A stretch of DNA of 64,000 nucleotides from Pseudomonadota bacterium (GTDB lineage: Bacteria; Pseudomonadota; Gammaproteobacteria; Burkholderiales; Burkholderiaceae_C), in NCBI GenBank assembly GCA_022566735.1, contig JADFIG010000011.1, positions 1 through 64,000 on the forward strand, given 5' to 3'. Positions 34,005 to 43,175 of this stretch are shown in pieces; the stretch's first letter is position 1; the number at the start of each line of letters is the position of its first letter. The translations under genes and the position numbers were made by a program. Under the pieces are notes generated by a model. The model had not been told where the DNA came from, did not search any database, and was given only the letters and a program-made list of their open reading frames with translations.

Positions 34005-35485
34005 TGACCAGGCGCGTAGGCTTGGCCTCTGTGCAGCCCTGGATGATGGCTGTGACCGTGGCGCTGGCGATGGTGCTGGCGTGGGCGTTTGCCCTGGGGT
34101 CACCAGACTTTCCGATGGACGATGCCTACATCGTGCAGCACGCGGTCGCTGGTTTGCATGATGGCGTGGATGCCCGGTATGGTGGTTCGCCTCTGCGCGG
34201 TATCACCAGTCCCTTGCATGTGCTGTTGATCTGGTGCCTGTCACTGGCCATGCCTGTGCCATGGGCCCAGTTCGTTGTGGCTGGGGGCGCCTTCGTGATG
34301 TGGGTGGCAGGCACGGTCGAGTTGGCGCGTCGTGAAGGTGTGCCCTGGCATGGACAGTGTTTGTTGGCAGGGCTGTCCATGCTGGGGGGGATGATTTTCT
34401 ACCAGGCATTCAACGGTCTGGAGACGGGTCTCGCCATGGCCGTGGGCGCATGGGCGCTGACCTTGTTTCTGGATCCGGCGCAGGTGCGCCCCTGGCATGC
34501 CGTGATGCTGGGAATCTTGCCGTTTGTGCGCCCTGAGTTGGGGCTCCTCTCCGCGTTGCTGTTGTTGCGCCACGGTGTGCTTGGGGCGGATGGGTGGCGA
34601 TCAATGTGGATGCGTGGTCGGGCGATGTTGCCTGGGTGCGTGGCAGGAGCGTTGCTGCCGCTCGCATTCATCTGGTGGCGAGGGGAAGGTGTCCTGCCCA
34701 ACACCGTGATGGCGAAGGCGTATTTCTTTGCCGAAGGATGCATGCCTTGGGATCTCCGTTTGGCGCGCTGGTGGGCGGCTCTGCGGTTTTTTTCGATGGA
34801 ATTCGGCCTGGGCTGGCCTTGCGTGGGATTGCTGGGGCTGCTGGTTTCAAGGCTGAGGTGGGTGTTGCTGCCGTACGTCGCCATCTTCCTGTGGGTCTAC
34901 CTGGATCGGTTGCCCGGTGCGCTGTTCCACAACTGGCATCGGTATGTCTATGTGCTCCTGCCCGCGCTGATGGCGGGTTGGGTCGCGCTGTTGACCTTGC
35001 CCATCCGGCGCATGCGGTTTCCGTTCGTGTCTGCGCTGGTCGTGGCCGTGCTTGCCTGTGCGCTGCTGTTCTGGGCCGGAGTGTTGAGATTGCAGGGTGG
35101 GGTGGATTTCACCAGGCGGGAGTTGGCGGGTGTGTCGCAGTGGGTGGCGTCCCATGTGCCTGAACGAGCGACCATCCTGGTGCATGATGCCGGCCACGTG
35201 TCCCTGGTGGGGCGGCAGCACCTGGTCGATGTGGTCGGGCTGAAAACACCGTCATCGGCGCGGGTGCATGCCGATTACACCTGGGCGCAGTGCTCGCCGC
35301 GCACGTCTGCGCTCGGCGTGATCGCTCAGCGGTCAGGCGCCGGGTATTTCGTCGTCTTCGGCGAGTGGGATCAGGTGTTCCACCTCACGGACAACCTGAG
35401 GAATGCGGGGTGGGATGTCCTCCGCGTGGATGCGGAGCGTGGCGATACGGCGTACCGCGTTTACCGGATCCAGCCGCGCCACTGA
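34004..35485 (+). CDS. GT-C membrane glycosyltransferase-like protein (AftB/TfpW-like)
   Basis: A 493-residue polytopic membrane protein. The first periplasmic loop reads PDFPMDDAYIVQHAVAGLHDG with a DD pair, then YGGSPLRGITSPLHVLLIW. That arrangement recalls arabinofuranosyltransferase-type GT-C enzymes such as AftB and the pilin modifier TfpW. About ten membrane segments precede a soluble C-terminal domain (from GVSQWVASHVPERATILVHD). It is coupled to the preceding gene by TGATG. Pilin or lipid-linked sugar transfer is inferred from fold and from the neighbouring pilA. Confidence 0.62.
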   Translation: MTRRVGLASVQPWMMAVTVALAMVLAWAFALGSPDFPMDDAYIVQHAVAGLHDGVDARYGGSPLRGITSPLHVLLIWCLSLAMPVPWAQFVVAGGAFVMWVAGTVELARREGVPWHGQCLLAGLSMLGGMIFYQAFNGLETGLAMAVGAWALTLFLDPAQVRPWHAVMLGILPFVRPELGLLSALLLLRHGVLGADGWRSMWMRGRAMLPGCVAGALLPLAFIWWRGEGVLPNTVMAKAYFFAEGCMPWDLRLARWWAALRFFSMEFGLGWPCVGLLGLLVSRLRWVLLPYVAIFLWVYLDRLPGALFHNWHRYVYVLLPALMAGWVALLTLPIRRMRFPFVSALVVAVLACALLFWAGVLRLQGGVDFTRRELAGVSQWVASHVPERATILVHDAGHVSLVGRQHLVDVVGLKTPSSARVHADYTWAQCSPRTSALGVIAQRSGAGYFVVFGEWDQVFHLTDNLRNAGWDVLRVDAERGDTAYRVYRIQPRH

Positions 35486-35578
35486 ACGTGCGGCAGATGC
35501 ACGCCTCGGCCCGTGCAGGCCGGGGAAAAGGGCGGGAAGCATTAAAATCCAGGTTTTGCCCACCTTCTCCGCGCCACC

Positions 35579-37624
35579 ATGCCCCACTCCACCAAGAACA
35601 TCACCGCCATGGCCAACGCCATCCGTGCGCTGGCCATGGACGCCGTCCAGCAAGCCAATTCGGGCCACCCGGGTGCGCCGATGGGCATGGCCGACATGGC
35701 TGTGGCGTTGTGGGGGCGGCACCTGCGCCACAACCCGGCGCAGCCGCAGTGGGCGGACCGTGACCGCTTCGTGCTGTCCAACGGCCACGCCTCGATGCTG
35801 ATCTATGCGCTGTTGCACCTGACGGGCTACGAACTGTCCATCGACGACCTCAAGGCCTTCCGCCAGATGCACAGCAAGACGCCGGGCCACCCCGAGGTCG
35901 GCGTGACGCCGGGCGTCGAAACCACCACCGGTCCGCTGGGGCAGGGCATCACCAACGCCGTGGGCATGGCCTTGGCCGAGAAGCTGCTGGCCACCGAGTT
36001 CAACCGCCCTGGCCACGCCATCGTCAACCACCACACCTACGCTTTCCTGGGCGATGGCTGCCTGATGGAAGGCATCAGCCACGAGGCCGTCGCCCTGGCC
36101 GGCGCCTGGAAGCTCAACAAGCTGATCGCGCTGTACGACGACAACGGCATCTCCATCGACGGTCAGGTCTCGCCCTGGTTCATCGACAACACGCCCCAGC
36201 GCTTCGAGGCCTGCGGCTGGAACGTCATCGGCCCGGTCGATGGCCACGACGTGGACGCCGTCGATGGCGCCATCACCAAGGCCAAGCTGTCGGCTGACAA
36301 GCCCACCCTGATCGTCTGCAAGACCCACATCGGCAAGGGCTCGCCCAACCGCGCCAACACGGCCAAGGCCCACGGCGAGCCCCTGGGTGGTGACGAAATC
36401 AAGCTGACCCGCGAAACCATCGGCTGGGAACACGACGCCTTCGTCATCCCCGAAGAGGTCTACGCCGACTGGGATGACAAGGCCGACGGCGAGCTGCTGG
36501 TGGCCGACTGGAACCAGCGCTTCGAGGCCTACAAGGCCCTGTTCCCCTCCGAGGCGGCCGAGTTCGTGCGCCGCATGGCCGGTGAGCTGCCCGCCAACTT
36601 CGCCGAAATCGCCGTGCAGGCCGTGGCATCTGCGCACGACAAGGCCGAGACCGTGGCCAGCCGCAAGGCCAGCCAGATCGCGCTGGAGTTCTTCACCGCC
36701 GCCATCCCCGAGATGCTGGGTGGCTCGGCCGACCTGACCGGCTCGAACCTGACCAACACCAAGAGCACCCCGGCCTTCCGCGTGGATGACACCGGCGCCG
36801 TGGTCACCACCGACGGCAAGCCCGGCCGCCACATCAACTACGGTGTGCGCGAGTTCGGCATGGCCGCCATCATGAACGGTGTGACCCTGCACGGTGGCTA
36901 CATCCCCTACGCCGGCACCTTCCTGACCTTCTCCGACTACAGCCGCAACGCCATCCGCATGGCCGCGCTGATGAAGCAGCGCGTGATCCATGTGTTCACG
37001 CACGACTCCATCGGTCTGGGCGAAGACGGCCCGACCCACCAGTCGGTCGAGCACGCCGCCAGCCTGCGCCTGATCCCGGGTCTGGACGTCTGGCGTCCGG
37101 CCGACACGACCGAAACCGCCGTGGCCTGGACCATCGCCCTGGCCAACAAGCACCGCCCCTCGGCCCTGTTGCTGTCGCGCCAGAACCTGCCTTACGCCCC
37201 CAAGCAAGATGCGGATGTCATCACGCAAGGCGCGTATGTGCTGGCCGAACCCGCAGAAGTGGGGTTGAAGAAGAAGGCCGTTGCCGTGATCATCGCGACC
37301 GGCTCGGAAGTGCAACTGGCCCTGCATGCCCAGGCCGAACTCGCCAAGCGCGGTGTGCCGGTGCGCGTGGTCTCCATGCCCTCGACCACCGTGTTCGACC
37401 GCCAGGACGTCGCCTACAAGAAGGCCGTGCTGCCGCCCAAGCTGCCCCGCGTGGCGGTGGAAGCCGGTGTCACCGACTTCTGGTGGAAGTACGGCGTGGA
37501 CGCCGTGGTCGGCATCGACACCTATGGCGAGTCGGCCCCGGCTGGCGTGCTGTTCAAGCACTTCGGTTTCACGCCCGAGAACGTCGCGGCCACCGTCCTC
37601 AAGGTGCTGGCCAAGAAGAAGTGA
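35579..37624 (+). CDS. tkt: Transketolase
   Basis: A 681-residue thiamine-diphosphate-dependent transketolase of the pentose phosphate (and, where present, Calvin) pathway. Key parts are [13 protein letters not shown] near the start, the ThDP motif [22 protein letters not shown], then [20 protein letters not shown] and the C-terminal [10 protein letters not shown] region. Length is normal. gap follows 62 nt later, a carbon-metabolism pairing common in Burkholderiales. A TAAAAT at 35543-35548 may be the -10. Confidence 0.96.
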   Translation: MPHSTKNITAMANAIRALAMDAVQQANSGHPGAPMGMADMAVALWGRHLRHNPAQPQWADRDRFVLSNGHASMLIYALLHLTGYELSIDDLKAFRQMHSKTPGHPEVGVTPGVETTTGPLGQGITNAVGMALAEKLLATEFNRPGHAIVNHHTYAFLGDGCLMEGISHEAVALAGAWKLNKLIALYDDNGISIDGQVSPWFIDNTPQRFEACGWNVIGPVDGHDVDAVDGAITKAKLSADKPTLIVCKTHIGKGSPNRANTAKAHGEPLGGDEIKLTRETIGWEHDAFVIPEEVYADWDDKADGELLVADWNQRFEAYKALFPSEAAEFVRRMAGELPANFAEIAVQAVASAHDKAETVASRKASQIALEFFTAAIPEMLGGSADLTGSNLTNTKSTPAFRVDDTGAVVTTDGKPGRHINYGVREFGMAAIMNGVTLHGGYIPYAGTFLTFSDYSRNAIRMAALMKQRVIHVFTHDSIGLGEDGPTHQSVEHAASLRLIPGLDVWRPADTTETAVAWTIALANKHRPSALLLSRQNLPYAPKQDADVITQGAYVLAEPAEVGLKKKAVAVIIATGSEVQLALHAQAELAKRGVPVRVVSMPSTTVFDRQDVAYKKAVLPPKLPRVAVEAGVTDFWWKYGVDAVVGIDTYGESAPAGVLFKHFGFTPENVAATVLKVLAKKK

Positions 37625-37644
37625 GCTGCGGCTCCTGACCTTGA

Positions 37645-38691
<1,047 letters not shown>

Positions 38692-38754
38692 GCACTGCGC
38701 CACGCTTCGTGAATCGCCGGTGAACGACGCCAGAAGCGTCGACTTGTACCGCCC

Positions 38755-38777
38755 AGGCCCCCTCGTGGGGCCTTTTT
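38755..38777 (+). terminator. Intrinsic terminator of gap
   Basis: AGGCCCC (38755-38761) pairs with GGGGCCT (38767-38773), continuing into five T residues. Confidence 0.87.
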
Positions 38778-38903
38778 CATTTGACTCAAGCTGCAACACT
38801 GCCGACAACAGGTATCTAAGCCGCCCTGATCGTGCCTTTGCGAAGCAAAGCGGCCGACATAATTTCGCAAAACAGAAAAAGGGTTCTGGTTCAGGAGCTT
38901 CGT

Positions 38904-40814
38904 GTGAAGGCTGGTCGAGTGAGACAAAGTGGTCTGGCGGATGCCGCCCGTGCGGGACGCTCCCGCCTTGCAAGCTGGGCGTGCGGCCTGGGCTTGGCCC
39001 TGGGCGCGTCCGCCTGGGCGCAACCGGTGACCGCGCCGGGCGATGCGGCGCGGCCACGCCTGGCCCTGGGCCTGATCGTCAAGCTCAAGGACGCGCAGAC
39101 GAGCTCGGTGGTGCGTCTGCCAGCCAGCGTGCGTCCATCGGACTCCGCGCAGGCCCAGCGCATGCGCATGGCCGCCGCGGCCAACCGCAAGCGCGTCAGC
39201 TTCCTGGTGCAAAAGCCGACGGCCTTCGGGGCCCAGGTGATCCACCAGGGGCGCTACACCACCGTGGCCGAGGCCGAGGCCGAGGCAGCTCGGCTGCGCC
39301 TGGATCCGGACGTGGAGTGGGTGGCGGTGAACCAGATGGAGCGGCCGGCGGCGGGTGTGAGCTTCCCCGCCTCCCCGGCAACGGCTTATGCCTCCCATGT
39401 CTGGATGCAGCGGCGCGGCGACGTGGGATCGGGCCCTGGCGTGGCCGGCTTTCGCACGGCCTGGGACCGGTTGAACGGTGCCTCGGTGACCCTGTCGCCC
39501 GTGGTGGTGGCCGTGCTGGACACCGGCAAGCTCAGCCACGCAGACCTGGATGGGCGCACCCTGTCGGGTTATGACTTCGTCTCGGAAGTGGAGTTCGCCC
39601 GCGATGGCAACGGCCTCGATGCGGACCCCACCGATCCCGGCGATTACCTGACGGCCACGGAATACAACATCAACCCCTCGCTTTACGGCAGCGACTGCAC
39701 GGCCCACGACAGCTCCTGGCATGGCACGGCCGTGATGTCCATGCTCACGCCGCTGGCGACCAGCAGCGTCATGGGCCCTGCGGCACTGAGCATGCTGCCG
39801 GCCAACATCGCTCGGGTGCTGCCGGTGCGCATCGGCGGGACTTGTGGCGCCCTGGTCAGCGACATCATCGAGGGCATGTTGTGGGCGGCCGGCGTGGACT
39901 ACCAGGGCTCGCCTGCGCGCAACCCCAACCCGGCTCGCGTGATCAACATCAGCTTTGGCGGCTCGGGCAACTGCCAGTCCTCCGGCTCGGGCGACACCCT
40001 CTACCGCAACACGGTTTCCACGCTGCGCACCAAGGGGGCCCTGGTGGTGGCCTCGGCGGGCAATGGCGATGGCTCGGCCACCGCGCAGGGCTATGTCGGT
40101 GCGACGCGTCCGGCCAGTTGTCCGGGCGTGATGGCCGTGACGTCGCTGCGCTATGACGGCAGCAAGGCCGAGTACGCGAACACCGTCGATGGCCGCTTCA
40201 GTGCCTCGGGGTATTACGGGCTGTCGGTGGCGGGTGGGGATGCGTCCGCGTCGCCGAACCAGACCTTGAACCTGCTGTCCGACATCGGCCCGACCACGGC
40301 CCAGGGCATCGCGCTGGAAAGCAACATCGGCTATGTGTCCGAGGGCACCAGCTTCGCTGCGCCCCAGGTGGCTGCGGTCGCGGCATTGGTGCTGACGGTG
40401 GCCCCGGCGCTGTCGGTGGACGACTTGGCGAACTTGTTGCTGGATTCGGCCAGCCCCCACACCACCACCGCCGCACCCGCCTGCAGCCTCGCTGGCGCCA
40501 CGGTGGGCCATTGCAGCTGCACCACCGCCGCGTGCGGCAGGGGCGTGCTGGATGCCGATGCGGCGCTGAGCGCTGCGATCACGATGGTGGGCCTGGTTCC
40601 GACGCTGGCCAACACCTTCAGCTCGCCCGAAGTCAGCGCCACCTACTTCGTCCCGAACCGCCTGAGGACGTCGTCGTCCAGCAGCAGCGGTGGTGGCGGT
40701 GGCGGCGGGGCTGCCGATGAGCTCAGCCTGCTGGCGTTGCTGGCGGCGGTGCTGGGCCTGGCCTGGTGGCGCTGGCGTGCCGAGGCCTCGGTGCTCAGGA
40801 GCGGCAGGCGCTGA
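38904..40814 (+). CDS. Secreted subtilisin-like (S8) peptidase with GlyGly-CTERM-like tail
   Basis: A 636-residue secreted serine protease. The GTG start at 38904 is supported by GGAG 8 nt upstream. A signal peptide ends near SAWAQP (~35), followed by an inhibitor_I9-like propeptide (~50-140). The catalytic domain has Asp206 (VAVLDTGKLSHADL), His273 (SSWHGTAVMSM) and Ser483 (SEGTSFAAPQVAA). The C-terminus is a Ser run and seven Gly, then one membrane segment (LSLLALLAAVLGLAWW) and an Arg-rich end: a GlyGly-CTERM/rhombosortase sorting signal. The stop overlaps the convergent SPOR gene by 20 nt. Confidence 0.92.
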   Translation: MKAGRVRQSGLADAARAGRSRLASWACGLGLALGASAWAQPVTAPGDAARPRLALGLIVKLKDAQTSSVVRLPASVRPSDSAQAQRMRMAAAANRKRVSFLVQKPTAFGAQVIHQGRYTTVAEAEAEAARLRLDPDVEWVAVNQMERPAAGVSFPASPATAYASHVWMQRRGDVGSGPGVAGFRTAWDRLNGASVTLSPVVVAVLDTGKLSHADLDGRTLSGYDFVSEVEFARDGNGLDADPTDPGDYLTATEYNINPSLYGSDCTAHDSSWHGTAVMSMLTPLATSSVMGPAALSMLPANIARVLPVRIGGTCGALVSDIIEGMLWAAGVDYQGSPARNPNPARVINISFGGSGNCQSSGSGDTLYRNTVSTLRTKGALVVASAGNGDGSATAQGYVGATRPASCPGVMAVTSLRYDGSKAEYANTVDGRFSASGYYGLSVAGGDASASPNQTLNLLSDIGPTTAQGIALESNIGYVSEGTSFAAPQVAAVAALVLTVAPALSVDDLANLLLDSASPHTTTAAPACSLAGATVGHCSCTTAACGRGVLDADAALSAAITMVGLVPTLANTFSSPEVSATYFVPNRLRTSSSSSSGGGGGGGAADELSLLALLAAVLGLAWWRWRAEASVLRSGRR

Positions 40815-41544
40815 ACGCCTTGCCCTGAGGCAGCCTGGCCCCGGAGAGGGCCACTTGCACACGTGTCGGGGCCTGGGCCACGCGCACCAGGTGCATCTCC
40901 GTGGGCGGCTTGAGCACGACGACGCGCGCGGTGCGGATGCCGCGCAGCTTCAGGTTGGCCAGGCCGGACTGGGCCGCGGCCAGGGTGGTGTAGCGGCCCA
41001 GCGACAGGCCGTGGGCCAGCGCCGGCGGCGAGCTGAGCTCTTCGAAGTCCAGGCCCTTGATGCGGCGCAACTCGCTGAGCTTGCGCGCGTGGAACTCGGC
41101 GTCCGGGTAGGGCCCCATGTAGACCAGCCAGACCCCGGCGGAGGGCGCGGCCTCGACCGACCAGCCACCCGCGGGCATCAGGGCCTTGAGGGCGCTGTCC
41201 ACCTGGGCCATGTCTTCCGTGCGGAAGGGGCCGGCTTGCAGGCAGATGCCGGCAGATTCGGCGCCAGCCAAGGCCGTTGCCGGGAGGCTGGCGGAGGCAG
41301 GTGCGCTGGGTGGCGTGGGGGCGGGCGTGCCGGGGGGTGTGGCCGAGGCAGGCGGGAGCGGGCTGCCGGCTTGCGCGGGGACGTTCAGCACGGTGATGCG
41401 CTCGGCGTGGCGTTGCTGCTGCAGCCGGGTCGGGTCGTGCTGGGCATCGGGCTGCACACCGACCAGCGGCTTGAGCCAGCCCTGGCTCCAGGCCAGGAAG
41501 GTGGCGTTGACGACGAGCAGGATCAGCACCAGAGAGCGCAGCAT
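40795..41544 (-). CDS. SPOR-domain membrane-anchored protein
   Basis: A 249-residue protein with an N-terminal anchor (MLRSLVLILLVVNATFLAW), a Pro/Ala-rich linker, and a C-terminal SPOR-like region (~100-215). Visible motifs are CLQAGPFRTEDMAQV, VYMGPYPDAE and GLSLGRYTTLAAAQSGLANL. SPOR domains bind denuded peptidoglycan at division sites. The tail (ALSGARLPQGKAFSACRS) is unremarkable. birA lies 39 nt upstream on the same strand, which suggests cotranscription. Confidence 0.82.
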   Translation of the reverse strand: MLRSLVLILLVVNATFLAWSQGWLKPLVGVQPDAQHDPTRLQQQRHAERITVLNVPAQAGSPLPPASATPPGTPAPTPPSAPASASLPATALAGAESAGICLQAGPFRTEDMAQVDSALKALMPAGGWSVEAAPSAGVWLVYMGPYPDAEFHARKLSELRRIKGLDFEELSSPPALAHGLSLGRYTTLAAAQSGLANLKLRGIRTARVVVLKPPTEMHLVRVAQAPTRVQVALSGARLPQGKAFSACRS

Positions 41545-41583
41545 GGGCAGGCGAAAGGAAGGTGGGGGCGGGACGGTCCGGGG

Positions 41584-42465
41584 TCAGGCGGGACGCACGC
41601 TGACGTCGCCTGCGTGCCAGCGTTGCAGTCCGCCCGCAGTATGCACGAGCAGGGCGCCATCGTCGGCCACGCCGTGGGCGACACCGGACGGGTCTGCCGC
41701 GGCGCCCGAGGTGGCCTGGCCGGTGGCCGGGGGGCTGGCGGACGTCCACAGCTGGACCGCGCGGCCGCGCAGCACGTCGCGGCGGGCGTAGGCCGCCTGC
41801 AAAGGGGCGAAGCCGTGGCGCTCGAAGGCACTCACGGCCTGGAGCAGCGCGGGCACCAGCCAGCGCCAGACCGCTCCCAGGCTGGGCGCGGGCGTCGGCA
41901 GCCAGGCCGAACCGGGCACGGCCGCGCCGGGCTGGACGTTCAGCCCCACGCCGATGACCACCCAGCGCTGCCCTTCGGCCAGGCCGGGCGCAGGGGTGGC
42001 TTCGATGAGGATGCCGCCGAGCTTGCGCTCCCCCAGCCACAGGTCGTTGGGCCACTTCAGGCCGATGGCAGGGGCGCAGGGGCCGCCCGCCGTCGCCTGG
42101 TGGGTCTGCAGGCCGGCGTCCAGGGCTTCGGCCAGGGCCAGGCCCACGGCCAGCGAGAGCGCGCTGCCGCCACCTGGCACGGCGTCCAGTCGCAGGGGCA
42201 GGCCCAGGGAGAAGGTCAGGGTGTCGCCCGGCTGGGCTGCCCAGCTGCGGCCACGGCGGCCGCGTCCAGCGGTCTGGCGCATGGCCACCATCGCGGTCGG
42301 CCAGGTGTCGCCGCGGCGGCCTTGGGCCATGAGGGCGGTGTTGGTCGAGTCGACTTCGGGGACCACGTCCAGCACGAGGCCGGGACATGCCGGCGCACAG
42401 GCCTCCCAGAGCTGCTCGGCAGCCTGGTTCAGGTCGGCCAGGATCGGGCTGAGGTCGGTGTGCAT
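41584..42465 (-). CDS. birA: Biotin-[acetyl-CoA-carboxylase] ligase
   Basis: A 293-residue biotin protein ligase that adenylates biotin and attaches it to the BCCP subunit of acetyl-CoA carboxylase. The core has DSTNTALMAQ, MRQTAGRGRRGRSWAAQPGD (biotinyl-AMP binding), KWPNDLWLGERKLGGILIE and a C-terminal SH3-like end (RWHAGDVSVRP). There is no N-terminal helix-turn-helix, so this is a monofunctional enzyme without repressor activity. The start MHTDLSPILADL at 42465 was chosen; longer frames overlap the SET gene. Confidence 0.92.
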   Translation of the reverse strand: MHTDLSPILADLNQAAEQLWEACAPACPGLVLDVVPEVDSTNTALMAQGRRGDTWPTAMVAMRQTAGRGRRGRSWAAQPGDTLTFSLGLPLRLDAVPGGGSALSLAVGLALAEALDAGLQTHQATAGGPCAPAIGLKWPNDLWLGERKLGGILIEATPAPGLAEGQRWVVIGVGLNVQPGAAVPGSAWLPTPAPSLGAVWRWLVPALLQAVSAFERHGFAPLQAAYARRDVLRGRAVQLWTSASPPATGQATSGAAADPSGVAHGVADDGALLVHTAGGLQRWHAGDVSVRPA

Positions 42466-42500
42466 CCGGGATGCTGGGCGGGGCCGGGGCTCGGCGGGTG

Positions 42501-43052
42501 TCAGCGGCCGCGCTTGGTGGCCAGCATGGTGCCGCGGCAGCTGGGGGTGCCGCACCAGCAGGCGTATTCCTTCTTGAGCTTGGGCGTCAGGCGGGCGTCG
42601 ATGACCAGGCCGTAGTCGAAGAACAGCTCCTCGCCCACCGCGATGTCGCGCAGGGCCTTGAGGAAGACGCGGTCGCCGTCCTGCTCGGCTTCCAGGTTGG
42701 GCTCGCAGCTGTGGTTGATCCACTTGGCGGAGTTGCCCTTGTGTTTCCCGTCGATGACGTGGCCGTCGTCGAGGTGGAAATAGAAGGTGTGGTTGGGCTG
42801 GTCCGGGTCGTGCGGGTGGCGGCGCAGCGCTTCCTTCCAGCTGATGATCTCGCCCTTGTACTCCAGCACCGTGTCACCGGCCCGCAGCGGGCGGATGGCA
42901 TAGACGCCCTTGCCATGCACGGCGGATTCGCGGACCTGGGTGCGGCGGCCGCGGTCGGGGGCGTCGGTGTGCGGCTTGGCCGTCCGCACGGCGGGCAGGG
43001 GCGCGGAAGAGTTTCGTTTGGCGGCTTGCGTCATCGGCCAGTTTGGGTACAT
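42501..43052 (-). CDS. SET-domain protein with post-SET cysteine motif
   Basis: A 183-residue SET-domain protein, a putative lysine methyltransferase using S-adenosylmethionine. Motifs in order are ESAVHGKGVYAIRPLRAGD, LEYKGEIISWKEA, NSAKWINHSCEPNLEAE, GEELFFDYGL and a post-SET cluster CWCGTPSCRGTM that would bind zinc. The core fits eukaryote-like stand-alone SET proteins found in bacteria. The ATG at 43052 or a second at 43034 could be the start; neither has a clear SD. The substrate is unknown. It is divergent from topB across a purine-pyrimidine tract. Confidence 0.87.
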   Translation of the reverse strand: MYPNWPMTQAAKRNSSAPLPAVRTAKPHTDAPDRGRRTQVRESAVHGKGVYAIRPLRAGDTVLEYKGEIISWKEALRRHPHDPDQPNHTFYFHLDDGHVIDGKHKGNSAKWINHSCEPNLEAEQDGDRVFLKALRDIAVGEELFFDYGLVIDARLTPKLKKEYACWCGTPSCRGTMLATKRGR

Positions 43053-43063
43053 TGAATTGGTGG

Positions 43064-43114
43064 GCGCGCGCGTGCCCGCGTGTGTGCGCCCGTGCGCCCA
43101 CGTGCGTGCGCGCG
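43064..43114. repeat. Alternating purine-pyrimidine tract (Z-DNA-prone)
   Basis: About 50 nt made mainly of GC, GT and CA/CG steps (gcgcgcgcgtgc, cgcgtgtgtgcgc, cacgtgcgtgcgcgcg). It sits in the 123-bp divergent region between the SET and topB start codons. Such tracts flip to Z-DNA under negative supercoiling. Confidence 0.65.
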
Positions 43115-43175
43115 AGAAGCCCGATTGTAGTGAGTAAGTCCGCTGCAACCTTCCCGAACACGAACACACCCGCTC

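Noticed and set aside
35333-37561. A 742-codon minus-strand frame opposite transketolase.
   Set aside because: Shadow frame; transketolase on the plus strand has all family motifs.
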